DNA of 64,000 bases from CAVXSP01 sp963724645. Lineage in GTDB: Bacteria; Acidobacteriota; Vicinamibacteria; Vicinamibacterales; SCN-69-37. The stretch lies in the NCBI GenBank assembly GCA_963724645.1, contig CAVRVJ010000001.1:682001-746000 (forward strand). The letters are read 5' to 3'. How positions within the stretch are numbered: position 1 is the stretch's first letter; every line of letters begins with the position of its first letter. The position numbers were made by a program, and so were the translations under genes. Below are positions 1 to 10,871 of this stretch, in pieces. Below the pieces are notes generated by a model. That model ran no database searches, had not been told where the DNA came from, and worked only from the letters and a program-made list of their open reading frames with translations.

Positions 1-1989
1 TAAGAGGTGTAAAGGTCTGCGCGGTTGGGGTTGTCCGGTTGGTCAACGCCCCCGTATTTCACGTCCCCGACGACGCCGACGATCTCGACGTCGCGCGTGT
101 GGTCCGAGAACGGGGCGAAGGGGGTATCGAACCAGACACGTTTGCCGATTGGACTCGTGCCCGGCCAGAACCGCCGCGCGCCAGTCTCGTTGACGACGGC
201 GACCAACGGTGAACCGGCGCGATCCGTCGCGCTCAGCGCCCGGCCGGCCAGGACCGGAATCCCGAGCGCGCGAAAATAGTCAGCGGACACGTAGTGCCGT
301 CCGACACCGATCGTGTTGGCCCGATCGGCTGGTCGATCCGGGAACACTAAGGTGCCGCCCGAGCACCCCGTGAACGGTGTGCATCGACTCACCGCCGCCG
401 AACTCGACGCCCGGCACGGACTGCACCCGCGTGAGCAGGCGTTCGACGATCGCCGGCCCTTCGGTGACGGCATAGCGTGAGGTCGGCGGCCGCACCCAGA
501 ACGTGAGCACGCGGTCAGAAATAAATCCCGTTTGTCTGTTCTGGATCCGTACGAAGCCTTCCAGAAGCAGTCCCGAGCCGAAAAGCAACAGGGACGCGAC
601 ACGCCACTTCAGTGACGACGAGCACCGACAGCGTGTGCCCCTGCCGCGCGCTCCCTCTCTCGTGCTCCTTGAGCGCGGTGGTCAGGTCGGCGCGCGACGC
701 CTGGATCGCGGGGACGAGGGCGAACACGACCGTCGTCGCGATGGCGATCAGCAGCGCGAAGAGGAGCACGCTGACGTCGAGCGACGGGCCGCCGAATCGT
801 GGAGGCTGTGAGGTAGTCTGTCCTGCCGCTTGGAATGATGCCGGGCACCGTACGCGCCAGCACGCGGATGCCCCACGCGGCGAGCACCGTTCCCGCGACG
901 CCCGCGAGGACGGCCATCAGGAGCCCTTCCGTCAGCAGTTGTTGAATCAGGCGCCGTCTGCTCGACCCGATCGCCAGGCGGACTGCCATCTCGCGGCGCC
1001 GCGCCCGCACGCGGGCCAGAAACAGGCTCGCGACGTTCACACACGCGGTCAAGAGGACACAGCCCGCCGCCCCGATCAGCACGAGCGCCGATCGCCTCAC
1101 CAGCTGGATCGGCGCGCAGGTCATCGAGCGCTACCGCAACGACGCTCCACGCAGCGCCCGGTGGCGACTCCACGCCCGCGGCCGGGGCGAGCCGCGATCC
1201 GATCGCGGCAAGCTCCGCATTGGCCTGCACGAGGCTGACGCCGTCCTTGAGCCTGGCGACGACGCTGATGAAATTCTGCGGCGTCGTCAGATACTCGGCG
1301 TACGAGAGCCGCGCCGCCATCGGTGGAGGAATCCACAGCTCGGACTTGCCGCTCAGTCCGGCAAACCCGTCGGGCAGAATACCGACGACGGTGAGCGGCA
1401 CATCGTTGACGCGTACCGTGCGGCCAACGAGCGCCGGGTCCGCACCGAATCGGTGTCGCCATAACCGCGCGCCTACCATCGCCACCGGCCGGGCGGTCGC
1501 GGGCGATGATTCGTCGGCGTCGAACAGACGGCCGGCGATTGGGGTCACGCGCAGGACGCGGAAATATTCTGGCGACACGACCTCGGCGTCGATCTGTTCC
1601 GGTTCGCCTTCACCGCCGCTGACGGCCACGAGCGGCGCGGTATGTGCCGCCATGGTCTCGAAGGACGTGGTCGACTTCTGCAACTCGAGAAATCGCGGCC
1701 ACGACCAGCGGAGGCGCACAAGTCCATCACGCCGTGTCATCTGCGTCGTGAACACCATCGCCAGCCCATCTGCATGGGCGAACGGAAGCGGCCGCAACAG
1801 CACCGCGTACACCACGCTGAACATCGTCGTCGTGGCGCCGATGCCGAGCGCAAGGGTCAGCACGGCCGCCACGGCGGCGCCGCGCATGGTGACCATCGCC
1901 CGACTGGCGTAACGAAGATCCTGCAGGAATGTCTGCACGGCCTCTATGACGGTCCTGGACCCGTCGGTGTTATCACCAGACTCGAGCAC
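1..1989 (-). CDS. ADOP/MacB-type ABC transporter permease (partial, frameshifted)
   Basis: This is an inner-membrane permease of the MacB/FtsX superfamily, of the acidobacterial duplicated orphan permease (ADOP) kind, which acts in export or envelope remodelling. The N-terminal part reads FLQDLRYASRAM, a first membrane helix, then a MacB periplasmic domain (RVTPIAGRLFDADESSPATA, VVGILPDGFAGL). After a frame change near 1120 comes a membrane block (LVLIGAAGCVLLTACVNVAS, REMAVRLAIG). Two more frame changes follow, and the second periplasmic domain (HYVSADYFRALGIPVLAGRA) runs off the left edge. The reading frame changes at least three times (about 1120, 770-800, 580 and 280). No ATPase subunit is visible. 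The start is uncertain; a GTG at 1989 is used because no ATG lies near the conserved N-terminus. Family assignment is firm; whether the gene is broken or mis-sequenced is open. Confidence 0.8.
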
Positions 1990-2057
1990 GAGCCTGTCGC
2001 GTTGTCTGCGGACCGATTGGGAGCCACGCAGGGTGAGGCGCGTGGACGCTGGGCGAT

Positions 2058-2077
2058 CCCCGGGCCGAAGGCCCAGG
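2058..2077 (-). terminator. GC-rich hairpin after the Gfo/Idh gene
   Basis: On the minus strand a short inverted repeat (about 7-bp arms of the type CTGGGCC/GGCCCGG around TTC) lies about 30 nt downstream of the inferred stop of the preceding oxidoreductase. It has no clear T-run, so a terminator role is only a suggestion; it could also be a mRNA-stabilising hairpin. Confidence 0.3.
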
Positions 2078-2104
2078 GCTCTCCCGCCAATGCCCGAGGA
2101 TTCT

Positions 2105-3265
2105 CTACGTCTGATATTCCTTCGCGCTGCCCGGCCATGCCCAGCAGCACTTTTCGATCCGCCACCGCGCGCGTGAGCAGCGCCAGTTCGTCGGCGGGCG
2201 CCGTGAGCGGCAGGGCGATCTGGCCGCCCTCGGCGACCGAGCGGCAGAAGGCCATCATGATCTCGAAGCCCTGGTAGGCGCTGGCGAAATTGCACGGGTG
2301 CACGCGCGTGCCGTCGAGCCAGTCCGGCGATGTCCTGGATGTACGGCGGCATGTCGAGGTCGTAGTTCATGGACCCCGGACCGGAGGACGAGCCGGTCTT
2401 GGTCACCGCGCGCCAGCCGCCGCCGGTCAGCACCTCCGCAAAGCCGTCGGTGCCCTGCGCGCCGATGCGGCACTTGCGCCACCAGGCATCGGCCTCGGGC
2501 ACGTCCGGCGCGCCGGCGCCACACTCGATGACGCCGTGCACGCCGTTGGCATAGTGGACGAAGCCCGCGATGTAATCCGGCGACGGGTGCACGTCGCCGA
2601 ACTTGCCGCGGCCGGCGGCCTGCGCCATGACCCACTCCGCGTCGGGATCGCCGGCGTACCAGCGGCGTGTACTCGATCAGATGCGACAGCATGTGCATCA
2701 TCCAGCCGGTGGCGGTCGCGTAGACGGTGTTGATCCGGCCGAGCGCGCCGCTCGCGATGATCTCACCGACTTTCTGGTAATGCTGACCGTACCGGTGCTG
2801 GTGGCTGACCACGACCTTGATGCCGCTCTTCGCGATCAAATCGCGAACCTTGAAGCCTTCCGCGCTCGTCAGCGCAACCGGCTTCTCCATCGCGATCAGC
2901 TTGGCGCCGCTGGCGATGCCGATCTCGATCATCGACGTCCGGATGGTCGGCAGCGTGCAGAAGCAGAACACGTCCGGCTTCGCCGCGCGTGCGATCTCCG
3001 CAGCGTCGGTGCCCTTCAACGCCACACCCAGCTTGCCCGCCGCGTCGTCGACCCGCTTCTGATCGATGTCACACAGCCCGACGACCTCGAACCGGTCGTT
3101 GGCCTGGAACGCGGTGGCATGGTGCATGCCCCGCTTGCCCATGCCGACGACGACGACCTTATATGGTCCGGGGGGCTTCGCCCCCGCGGCCCCCCCAGCG
3201 CGCTCACTCGCGGGGGCCCCTTGCCCCGCTCCGTTCGCGCGGGTTCGCTCGCTTTGCTCGCTCAC
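2105..3265 (-). CDS. Gfo/Idh/MocA family NAD(P)-dependent oxidoreductase (frameshifted)
   Basis: This is a probable cytosolic sugar or cyclitol dehydrogenase. The Rossmann start is YKVVVVGMGKRGMHHATAF, followed by the GLCDIDQKRV strand, the EKPVALT motif typical of the family, and the C-terminal half (NYDLDMPPYIQDIAGL; DELALLTRAVADRKVLLGM). The frame changes near 2650 and 2310, and again near the end, where another frame gives AKEYQT and a TAG at 2105. The start is GTG at 3265, with GGAGAGAA six bases upstream and 13 nt after the stop of the DegT gene, so the two are probably co-transcribed. The first ~33 residues are Ser/Glu/Arg/Gly/Ala-rich, unlike the family, and are encoded by a GC-rich self-complementary element. 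Substrate is unknown. Confidence 0.8.
3169..3265. repeat. GC-rich self-complementary element inside a coding N-terminus
   Basis: Two tandem hairpins are visible: GGGGGC-TTC-GCCCCC at 3171-3185, and GGCCCCC (3188-3194) pairing with GGGGGCC (3212-3218). A run built from short gctcgctttgctcgctc-like units follows up to the GTG at 3265. It resembles a REP-like palindromic element that has become the N-terminal extension of the oxidoreductase. No second copy was noticed in the window. Confidence 0.4.
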
Positions 3266-3278
3266 GAGTTCTCTCCGC

Positions 3279-4407
3279 TCACGCGCCCACCGTGCGGTCC
3301 CACTCGAGCGCCTTCGCGATCGAGTAGTCCACTTCTTCCTGCGTCAGTTCGGGGAACATCGGCATGGAAATGCAGCAGGCGGCGTTGCGCTCGGCGTTCG
3401 GGATCGGGCCGACGATGCGCGCGCCTTTGCCCCAGGGATAGCCGTCCTGCTGGTGGATCGCGATCGGGTAGTGGGACTTGGCGTCGATGCCGTTCTTGTT
3501 GAGGAACTCGAGCATCGGATCGCGGTGCGCCGGGTTCTTCGTCTCGATGACGTACAGATGGAACACGTGGCGGTAGCCCGGCATCTCGTACGGCAGCGTG
3601 AAGCTCTTCGCGCCTTTGAGGCCGGCCGTGTAGCGGGCCGCCCACTTGCGGCGCTGGTCGTTGCCGGCGTCGATGTGCTTGAGCTTCGCGCTGAGGACGC
3701 CGGCGTGGATGTCGTCGAGCCGGCTGTTGAAGCCGTAGCTGTGGCACGAGCGCTTCTCGGAGCCGTGGTTGCGCAGCCGGCGCACGGCGCGATCGATCGT
3801 CTCGTTGTTGGTCACGACCGCGCCGCCGTCGCCGAAGGTGCCCGAGATTCTTCTGGATGATGAAGCTCGTGCACGTGGCGTCGCGACAGCTCGGCAATCT
3901 TGAAGCCGTCCCCGTGCGCGCCGAACGCCTGCGCGTTGTCTTCGATCACGAGCAGCTTGTGCTTGTCCGCAATCTTGCGAATCGCCTTCATGTCCGCGCA
4001 CTGGCCGTAGAGATGCACCGGCACGATGGCCTTGGTCTTCGGCGTGATCGCCGCTTCGATCTTGGCCGGATCGATGCAGTTGGTCTTCGGGTCGGAGTCG
4101 ACGAACACCGCGGTGGCGCCGGCGATCCAGATGGCCTCGGCCGTGGCAAAGAACGTGTTCGTGTGCGTGATGCACTCGTCGCCGGCCCGATGCCGAGCGC
4201 CATGAACGACAGCCAGAGCGCATCGGTGCCGTTGCCGACGCCGATGGCGTACTTGGTGCCGTGATAGGCCGCCAACTCCTGCTCGAAGCGCTTGAGCATC
4301 GGCCCCATGACGTACTGGCCGCTCTCGAGCACTTCGGAGATGTTGGCGTCGATTTCCTTCTTGATGTTGTGGTACTGCCGCTGATGACCGTAGAAAGGCA
4401 CATTCAT
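3279..4407 (-). CDS. DegT/DnrJ/EryC1/StrS aminotransferase family protein (frameshifted)
   Basis: This is a PLP-dependent sugar aminotransferase-like enzyme, normally acting on nucleotide-activated keto-sugars in the cytosol. The ATG at 4407 follows GGGGAGA at good spacing and opens with MNVPFYGHQRQYHNIKKEID. The usual landmarks follow: GVGNGTDALWLSFMAL, the TFFATAEAIWIAGATAVFVD strand, VPVHLYGQCADM, IEDNAQAFGA, the PLP-lysine segment SFIIQKNLGTFGDGGAVVTN (in two frames), NSRLDDIHAGVLSAKLKHID, and SHYPIAIHQQ near the C-terminus. The frame changes near 4185 and 3865. Total length (~376 residues) equals the family norm, which argues for sequencing indels rather than decay. It lies 13 nt upstream of the Gfo/Idh gene, a pairing common in amino-sugar or exopolysaccharide pathways. 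Confidence 0.85.
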
Positions 4408-4441
4408 TCGTCGAAATCTCCCCATGAAATACAGCAGTTTC

Positions 4442-4447
4442 AGTATA
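4442..4447 (-). promoter_or_regulatory. Candidate -10 box for the DegT/Gfo operon
   Basis: The hexamer TATACT lies 34 nt upstream of the DegT ATG in the 149-bp divergent gap shared with the epimerase gene. No convincing -35 element is seen. Confidence 0.3.
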
Positions 4448-4556
4448 TCGCAGCGACCGCGGTGCTCCGGCCCACGCCCACACGTCGATCGACGGCAGAA
4501 GAGCCTGTTGATCTGTGGGACCTCGTCCAAGGTTTCCGAACCGATTCGGCCTGGCT

Positions 4557-5595
4557 GTGAGACTGCCTGACACGATCGCGAGCGTCGCCGAACTGGACGA
4601 TCTGTCTGAGCGAGCCATCGGCCGCAGACGGTGGACGCGTTGCGCCGCCTGCCGCGGCGACATCGTCGTGCTCGGCGTCGGAGGCAAGATGGGCCCGACG
4701 CTCGCCCGGATGGCGAAGCGGGCGTCGGTCTGCGCGGCATCGACCGCCGGGTCATTGGCGTCTCAGGTTCTCTTCGCCAGATCTTCCCCGACAACTGCAG
4801 TCATGGGGGATCGAGACGATCCAGGCGGACCTGCTCGACCCCGCGTGTCATGCGGCCTGCCGGACGCGCCGAACGTCGTCTACATGGCCGGCATGAAGTT
4901 CGGCACGACTGGACAGGAATCATTGACGTGGGCGATGAATGCGTACCTGCCGGCGCTCGTGTGCCAGCAGGTACGAAGGCAGCCGCATCGCGGCATTCTC
5001 GACCGGCAACGTGTATGGCTTGACCGCCGTCCGCGGCGGCGGGTCGCGCGGAGGAAGACCCGTTGAACGCCCGTCGGCGAGTACGCGATGAGCTGTGTCG
5101 GGCGCGAGCGGATCTTCGAGCACTTCAGCCGAACCAGTGCACACGCCGGTCGCGCTGCTGCGGCTCAACTACGCCACGGAACTGCGCTACGGCGTGCTCG
5201 TCGACATCGCGCAGCGCGTCTACGCAGGGCTGGCCGTGCCACTGCGGATGGGCTATCTGAATGCGATCTGGCAAGGCGACGCGTGCGCCATGAGCCTTCA
5301 GTCGCTGGCGCACGCGACGTCGCCGCCCTTCGTGATCAACATCGCGGGTCCTGAGCTGTTGAGCGTCCGGACAGTCGCCGAAGAGTTCGCCGCACGGTTC
5401 GGCAAGCCGGTGCTGTTCGACGGCGTCGAAGCAGACGACGCGCTGTTGAGCGACGCGCGACGGTCGCACGACTTGTTCGGACCTCCGCAAGTCACGGCGG
5501 ATCGATTGATCGCATGGATCGCTCAGTGGATCGGCCGTGGCGGCGAGACGCTCGGCAAGCCCACGCATTTCGAAGATCGCGCGGGTCGCTTCTGA
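4557..5595 (+). CDS. NAD-dependent epimerase/dehydratase (heavily frameshifted)
   Basis: This is an extended short-chain dehydrogenase of the nucleotide-sugar epimerase type. Visible in successive frames are DIVVLGVGGKMGPTLARMAK (Rossmann GxGGxxG), VIGVSGSL, NVVYMAGMKFGTTGQESLTW, AAFSTGNVYGL, and a clean C-terminal half from about 5140 to the stop (VALLRLNYATELRYGVLVDI, VINIAGPELLSVRTVAEEFA, ending HFEDRAGRF). At least three frame changes occur between 4700 and 5140. The usual YxxxK motif is disturbed by them: an EYAMSCVGRERIFEH-like segment suggests a variant. The inferred GTG start at 4557 is weak. The TGA overlaps the ATG of the next gene by one base, so the two are translationally coupled. 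Confidence 0.7.
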
Positions 5596-6651
5596 TGGCG
5601 AACGTGCTGGATCCGGCGGTGCGGGAGCTGCTCGCGCGAGGAATGGTCATTCCCGCGCATCCGCTGGCGCTCACCGCCGCGCGCCGGCTGGACGAACGAC
5701 GGCAGCGCGCGCTGACGCGGTACTACGCGGCCGCCGGCGCCGGCGGCATCGCCGTCGGCGTGCACACCACCCAGTTTGCGATTCGCGACCCTCGCAGTCG
5801 GACTCTTCGATCCGGTGCTTGCGCCTGGCCGCCGAGGAGATGGACCGCGCCGATGCGGATCGGCCGGCGCCGCTCGTTCGCATCGGCGGCATTTGCGGCG
5901 ACACGGCCCAGGCGGTTCGCGAGGCCGCGCAGTTGGCGGCCCTCCGCTTTCACGCCGGCCTGTTGAGCCTGTCTGCCTTCCGCGACGCCACGGACGCCGA
6001 GCTCATCGCGCACTGTCGTGAAGTGGCCGCCGTCATCCCGATCATGGGCTTCTATCTCCAGCCGGCCGTCGGCGGCCGCGTCCTCTCGTACGCGTTCTGG
6101 CGAGAGTTCGCCGAGATCGACAACGTCGTCGCGATCAAGATCGCGCCATTCAATCGATATCAGACGCTCGACGTGATCCGCGCGGTCGCCGATTCCGGCC
6201 GCGATCTGCCGCTCTACACCGGCAACGACGACAGCATCGTGACGGATCTGCTGACGCCGCGACTCGTCGGCGGCCTGCTCGGCCACTGGGCCGTGTGGAC
6301 GCGCCGGGCCGTCGAGCTGTGGCAGGACTGCCGCGCCGCCGTTGCGGACGGCGCGGTGCCGCTTCGGCTCATCCAGCTCGCCGCGGAAGTGACCGACGCG
6401 AACGCGGCATTCTTTGACGCGGCGCACCAGTTCGCCGGCTGCATCGCCGGCCTCCACGAAGTCCTGCGACGGCAGGGCCTGCTCGAAGGCACGTGGTGCC
6501 TGGATCCTCTCGAGACGCTGAGTCCGGGCCAGGCCGCCGAAATCGACCGCGTGTATCGCGCCTATCCTCACTTGAATGACGACGAGTTCGTGCGCGAAGG
6601 CCGCGACGAGTGGCTGCAGGCCGTAAGGACTTGCACCATGAGGCACGTTGA
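5595..6651 (+). CDS. Dihydrodipicolinate synthase/N-acetylneuraminate lyase family protein (frameshifted)
   Basis: This is a TIM-barrel class I aldolase-like enzyme. It starts at the ATG overlapping the upstream TGA (MANVLDPAVRELLARGMVIP). Key parts are the AAGAGGIAVGVHTTQFAIRD strand, GICGDTAQAVREAAQLAALR, MGFYLQPAVGG and VVAIKIAPFNRYQTLD, whose lysine would be the Schiff-base residue. The substrate-loop region (LYTGNDDSIVTDLLTPRLVG) and a long helical C-terminus follow. Two frame changes occur within ~40 nt near 5790-5820. The end is inferred: the main frame stays open to 6790 but would then overlap the convergent acetyltransferase, while another frame stops at 6651. It likely cleaves or condenses a 2-oxo acid produced with the coupled epimerase; substrate unknown. 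Confidence 0.75.
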
Positions 6652-6660
6652 ATCCGGCCG

Positions 6661-7553
6661 CTATCCGAACTCGGGTCCCACGATCGCGCCCAGCAGATTC
6701 GTCTCCCCAGGGAAACGATTGACGCCGCGGCACATGCGCGTCAGCGGGCGCGACGAGCCGAAACCCACTCGCCTCCGCCAGGCGCGATGACCAGGGATTG
6801 TTCGTGAGGCAGTCGACGTAGACGAGCGGTCGATCCGATCGCTCGAGAAATGTCCGCAGCACCTGCTCGCGCGGCCCGCGCGTCGCGCGCCATCCACGGT
6901 CCGAGGTGATCGGCGCGGGTGCCACGGCGTCCACACGCGTATCCAATGACGCTCGCCTGTCTGTCCGCAGAACGACGGTCAGGTCCGGCGCCTCGGCGGC
7001 CGATCGACCGCAGAAGGTCCGCCGCGATCGGCGCCGAACAGTTGCCGGTCGAGAACGATGATGTCTTCGATGGGCGGCGGCCGCCTGGCCTGGCGTGGTC
7101 GTCGCCGGAGGTGGGGACGGCCGCGCAAGCTCCCACCGCTCGAGTGCCTGTTCCACGACGAAGCCGTGCTTTTCGTACAGCGCTCTTCCGTCAGGCGTGG
7201 CGTCGAGTTTGACGCACGAGATTCTCAGCGGATCCAGAAACTCGAGGGCGCGGACCAACAGCCGCTGCCCGAGACCCTGCCCGCGATGATCGGCGTCGAC
7301 GATGAGCATGCCGATCCAGGCGAGCCGCGCGCGTCACGTCGCGGCGACGGCCAGGATTGGCGACTTCATAGACGATCGTGGTCACTGTGCCGACGAGTTG
7401 ACTCCGACCGAGGCGGCGAAGCAGCCGTCCGGCTGCGCGCGCAGGAATCGCATCCAGTCGGCGGCCGTCTGATTCCAGCCGACCTGGCGCACAACGATCG
7501 CCATCGCCGCCGGGGACGTCGGCGGAGACGAGAGGACGAAGGATTGCGGTCAA
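6661..7553 (-). CDS. GNAT-family N-acetyltransferase with C-terminal GNAT-like domain (frameshifted)
   Basis: This is a two-domain acetyltransferase of the YitH-like type. The N-terminal GNAT fold shows LRPLVSADVP, GWNQTAADWMRFL, VGTVTTIVYE, the acetyl-CoA loop ADHRGQGLGQRLLVRALEFL and KLDATPDGRALYEKHGFV. The C-terminal half shows RPLVYVDCLTNNPW and ends RPLTRMCRGVNRFPGETN then LLGAIVGPEFG at 6661. At least three frame changes interrupt it (near 7490, 7320 and 6800), but the pieces are collinear and total ~297 residues, normal for the family. A TTG at 7553 is the best start candidate. It is convergent with the DHDPS-like gene. Substrate cannot be deduced. Confidence 0.75.
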
Positions 7554-7615
7554 TCGAGAACGCCTCGTGGATCGTGGTGGCCTGTGGCAACGTTCGTCAC
7601 GGGTTCTTCTCCGTG

Positions 7616-9481
7616 CTACCTGATCGGCGACTCCAGAATCGGCAGCGTGATGCTGGACGGGATGATCCTTGTCGTGAAAGATCGTCTGATCCGCCACTCG
7701 CAGTTCGGCGTCCTGACCGAACGGATGGCCGGTATTCGGGTTCCGATCCCACATCGGAAAGTTGCTGCTCGAGATCTCGAGCCTGTATCGCGTGGCCGGC
7801 CTTGAACAGATTGCTCGTCGGCCACACCTGAATCGCGTACTTGTAGATCTGCCCGGGCTTGATGAGCGTCGGATGCGTGCCGGACTCGCGATAGCGCGCG
7901 CGCTGGATGCCGTAGTTGAGCACCATCGATCGCCCATCCGGATACACGTCGTCGAGCTTGGCCGTGAAGTCCGTGTCGGTCGCCGACGACGCCGCGTACA
8001 GGGACACCGTAATCGGTCCGGTAACTTCGACATCCTTCTCGAGCGGAGCGGTCGTGTAGACGAGCACGTCAGGCCTGGTCAGCACGGGAGCTTGATCGTA
8101 CGGGCCGCCGGGAAGCACCGACATGAAGCGGCCGCCGATGCTGGGAACGGGATTGGCCGGATCGTATTTGTACCGATCCGGCTGCCCCCGGACGCCTCAG
8201 GCTTCCTCGTATCCAGCGAGCCGTTGCCGGACGCGGTGTTCGCGCCGCCCTGGCTGTGCAGGTAGTAGGCGCGAAATGCCGTGCCTTCGACGGGCCAGTC
8301 GTTCGCGGTCCGCCACGTGTTCGCGCCCATGACGAACAAACGGACTTTCGGTTCCTTGTCGACGCCGTTCTGAATCCCCTTCAGCCAGTAGTCGTACCAG
8401 CGCAGCATCATCTGCTGCATCGGGTTCGCGGCTTCGGGACCGAAGTCCAGCTGGCCCACTTTCGGCACCCAGCTGATGTGGACCCACGGGCCGATGACCA
8501 GCCGCTGGCCTTGCCGTGCGATGTCGGACCCGCCGTGCTTGCGCATCCCGGTGAAGTTGTCGACCGCGCCGTTCAGGAAGATGTCGTACCAGCCGTCGAG
8601 ATTGAGCGCCGGAACGGTGATCTGGTTCCAACGCTCGCGGATGCTCCACTGCCGCCAGTAGTCGTCGTTGTCCGGATGACGCACCCAGTCATAGAAGTAA
8701 CTGGCGATGCGCGGATCCTCCGGATGCAGGACGGGCCAGTCCTTCAGCGGAAGAAACAGGCTCCACTTGGTCAGGTAGTCTTTTCGCGCGGCCGCGAACT
8801 CGGCGCCGAGCGCCGCCCCGTCTGGAAAATGGCGCATCGCGCTGGCCGCAATGCTCTCGGGAGGCCAGTCCTCCGCGAACGCCTGCAGCAGCGCGCCGCC
8901 ATCGTAATTCCAGTTGTCGTGATAATCCGACGACGTCATCGCCGGTACGATCGCGGCCAGGTGCGGCGGCCGCAGCGTCGCCGGCAGCCATTGCGTCGCG
9001 CCCGGGTACGAGCGCCCGTACATGCCGACCTTGCCGCTCGATTTCGGCAGCCGCGCCGCCCACTCGATGGTGTCGTAGCCGTCGGTCGCCTCGCTCCGGA
9101 ACGGGTACCACGTCCCGTCGGACTTGTACTGTCCCCGCACGTCCTGGGAGACGACGATGTAGCAATGCGACGCGTACACGTCGGGCAGCCCATAGGAATT
9201 CGTCATCGGGCGGTCCTTGTTGTACGGCAGCCGAATCATCACCACCGGAAACGGACCGGGCTGATCGGGCGTGAACACGTTCGATCGCAGGATCGTGCCG
9301 TCGCGCATGGCGGTCGGCACGTCTGTCTGCGACGTGAACGTGCAGACATCGTCCGGCTTGTCCGCCGGAGCCTGCGGGGCGAGCCTGGGCAAGGAGGAGG
9401 CGCGTGGCCAGGGCGAAGCCAAAGATGGAGGCGCCAGCCTTCAGGCCGACGCGCAGCGGGGAACCCGATTGACGCGCTCAT
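7616..9481 (-). CDS. Secreted CocE/NonD family hydrolase (X-Pro dipeptidyl-peptidase S15 fold, frameshifted)
   Basis: This is an alpha/beta-hydrolase of the CocE/NonD family with a jelly-roll C-terminal domain, cleaving esters, amides or acyl-peptides, and probably periplasmic. The nucleophile motif is GMYGRSYPGATQW. The acid is in NLDGWYDIFLNGAVDNF and the histidine in VIGPWVHISW. The C-terminal domain (VYTTAPLEKDVEVTGPITVS) continues to LEISSSNFPMWDRNPNTG and ends LPILESPIR at 7616. The signal peptide (KAGASIFGFALATRLLLAQA) lies in another frame just before the main one, so the true start is probably the ATG at 9481. Frame changes occur near 9400, 8190 and 7790. Total ~620 residues is normal. 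It is separated by about one base from the upstream trpB stop. Confidence 0.8.
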
Positions 9482-9482
9482 G

Positions 9483-10795
9483 CTAGGCTGCAGATCCATC
9501 GTGCCGTTGAGGAACGCATCGTAGGCGCCCAGATCGAAGAGGCCATGTCCCGACAGGTTGAACAGGATCACTTTGGTCTCGCCGGCTTGCCGCGCGGCGA
9601 GCGCGTGCTTGATGACGCTGTGGATCGCGTGCGCCGACTCGGGCGCGGGAATCGTGCCCTCACATCGCGCGAACATGACCGCGCTCTCGAACACCTCGCC
9701 CTGGTGGTACGCCTCCGCTTCGATCACGCCGGCCGCGAGCAGGTGGCTCACGAGCGGCGCCGAACCGTGATAGCGCAGGCCGCCCGCGTGCAGCGTCGGC
9801 GGGATGAAGGTCCGTCCGAGCGAGTGCATCATCATCAGCGGGGTCGTCCCGGCCGTGTCGCCGAAGTCGTAGTCGCGCGTGCCCTGCGTGAGGCTGGCGC
9901 ACGCGGCCGGCTCGACCGCGATCGCCCGCAAGGCCTTCCGCGTGCCCTCGCAGCTTGTCCCTGAGAAACGGAAACGCGAGGCCTGCGAAATTGCTGCCGC
10001 CGCCGTGGCACGCGATGACGAGATCCGGGTAGTCGCCGGCCAGCTCCATCTGCTTCATCGCTTCCTGGCCGATCACCGTCTGGTGCAGCAGCACGTGATT
10101 GAGGACGCTGCCGAGCGCGTATTTGGTGTCGTCGCGCCCGGCCGCATCTTCGACCGCTTCGGAGATGGCGATGCCGAGGCTGCCGGTCGAGTCGGGATGC
10201 TCGGCGAGGATGCGCGCGCCCGGCGTTGGTCAGCGGCGACGGACTCGGGACGACCTGGCCGCCGTAGGTGTTCATCATGATGCGGCGGTACGGCTTCTGG
10301 TCGTAGCTGATCCTGACCATGTAGACCATGCACTCGAGGCCCATCAGCTGGCAGGCGCACGACAGCGCGCTGCCCCACTGCCCGGCGCCGGTCTCGGTGG
10401 CCAGCCGCTTCACGCCCTCCTGCTTGTTGACCTAGGCCTGCATGAGCGCGGTGTTGAGCTTGTGGCTGCCGACCGGGCTGACGTGCTCCGACTTGTAGTA
10501 GATCCGCGCCGGCGTATCGAGCAGCTTCTCCAGCGCGTGCGCGCGGTACACGGGGGTCGGGCGGTAGAGGCGATAGATGTCGCGCACCTCGTCGGGAATC
10601 TCGATCGATCGGCTCCTGCGACACTTCCTGCGCGATGAGGCCCATCGGAAAAATCGGCGCGAGCGCCTCGGGGCCGATTGGCTCGCGGGTGCCGGGATGC
10701 AGCGGCGGCGGGAGCGGCGTCGGCAGATCCGGCGCGATGTTGTAGAAGTGGGTCGGGATTTCCGACTCCGGCAGCGTAATCTTGGTGTCGCGCAT
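9483..10795 (-). CDS. trpB: TrpB2-type tryptophan synthase beta-like protein (frameshifts plus in-frame TAG)
   Basis: This is a PLP enzyme of the TrpB2 (COG1350) branch, which condenses indole with serine or acts on related substrates without a TrpA partner. It begins MRDTKITLPESEIPTHFYNI at 10795 with the long N-terminal extension typical of TrpB2. The PLP-lysine motif VSPVGSHKLNTAL, the GVKRLATETGAGQWGSALS segment, the phosphate loop CHGGGSNFAGLAF and the C-terminal VILFNLSGHGLFDLGAYDAF are all present. A TAG at about 10432 interrupts the frame where the family has tyrosine (after NTALMQA), and frame changes occur near 10620, 10230 and 9935. The stop is inferred at 9483. No trpA or other trp gene is nearby, consistent with TrpB2 as an orphan enzyme. 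Confidence 0.8.
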
Positions 10796-10871
10796 CGCGG
10801 CATGATATGTCACGGCCGTCCGATCCGACAGCCGGGCCGCCCAGGCACCGATACCTTTTCGATCTTCCGCG

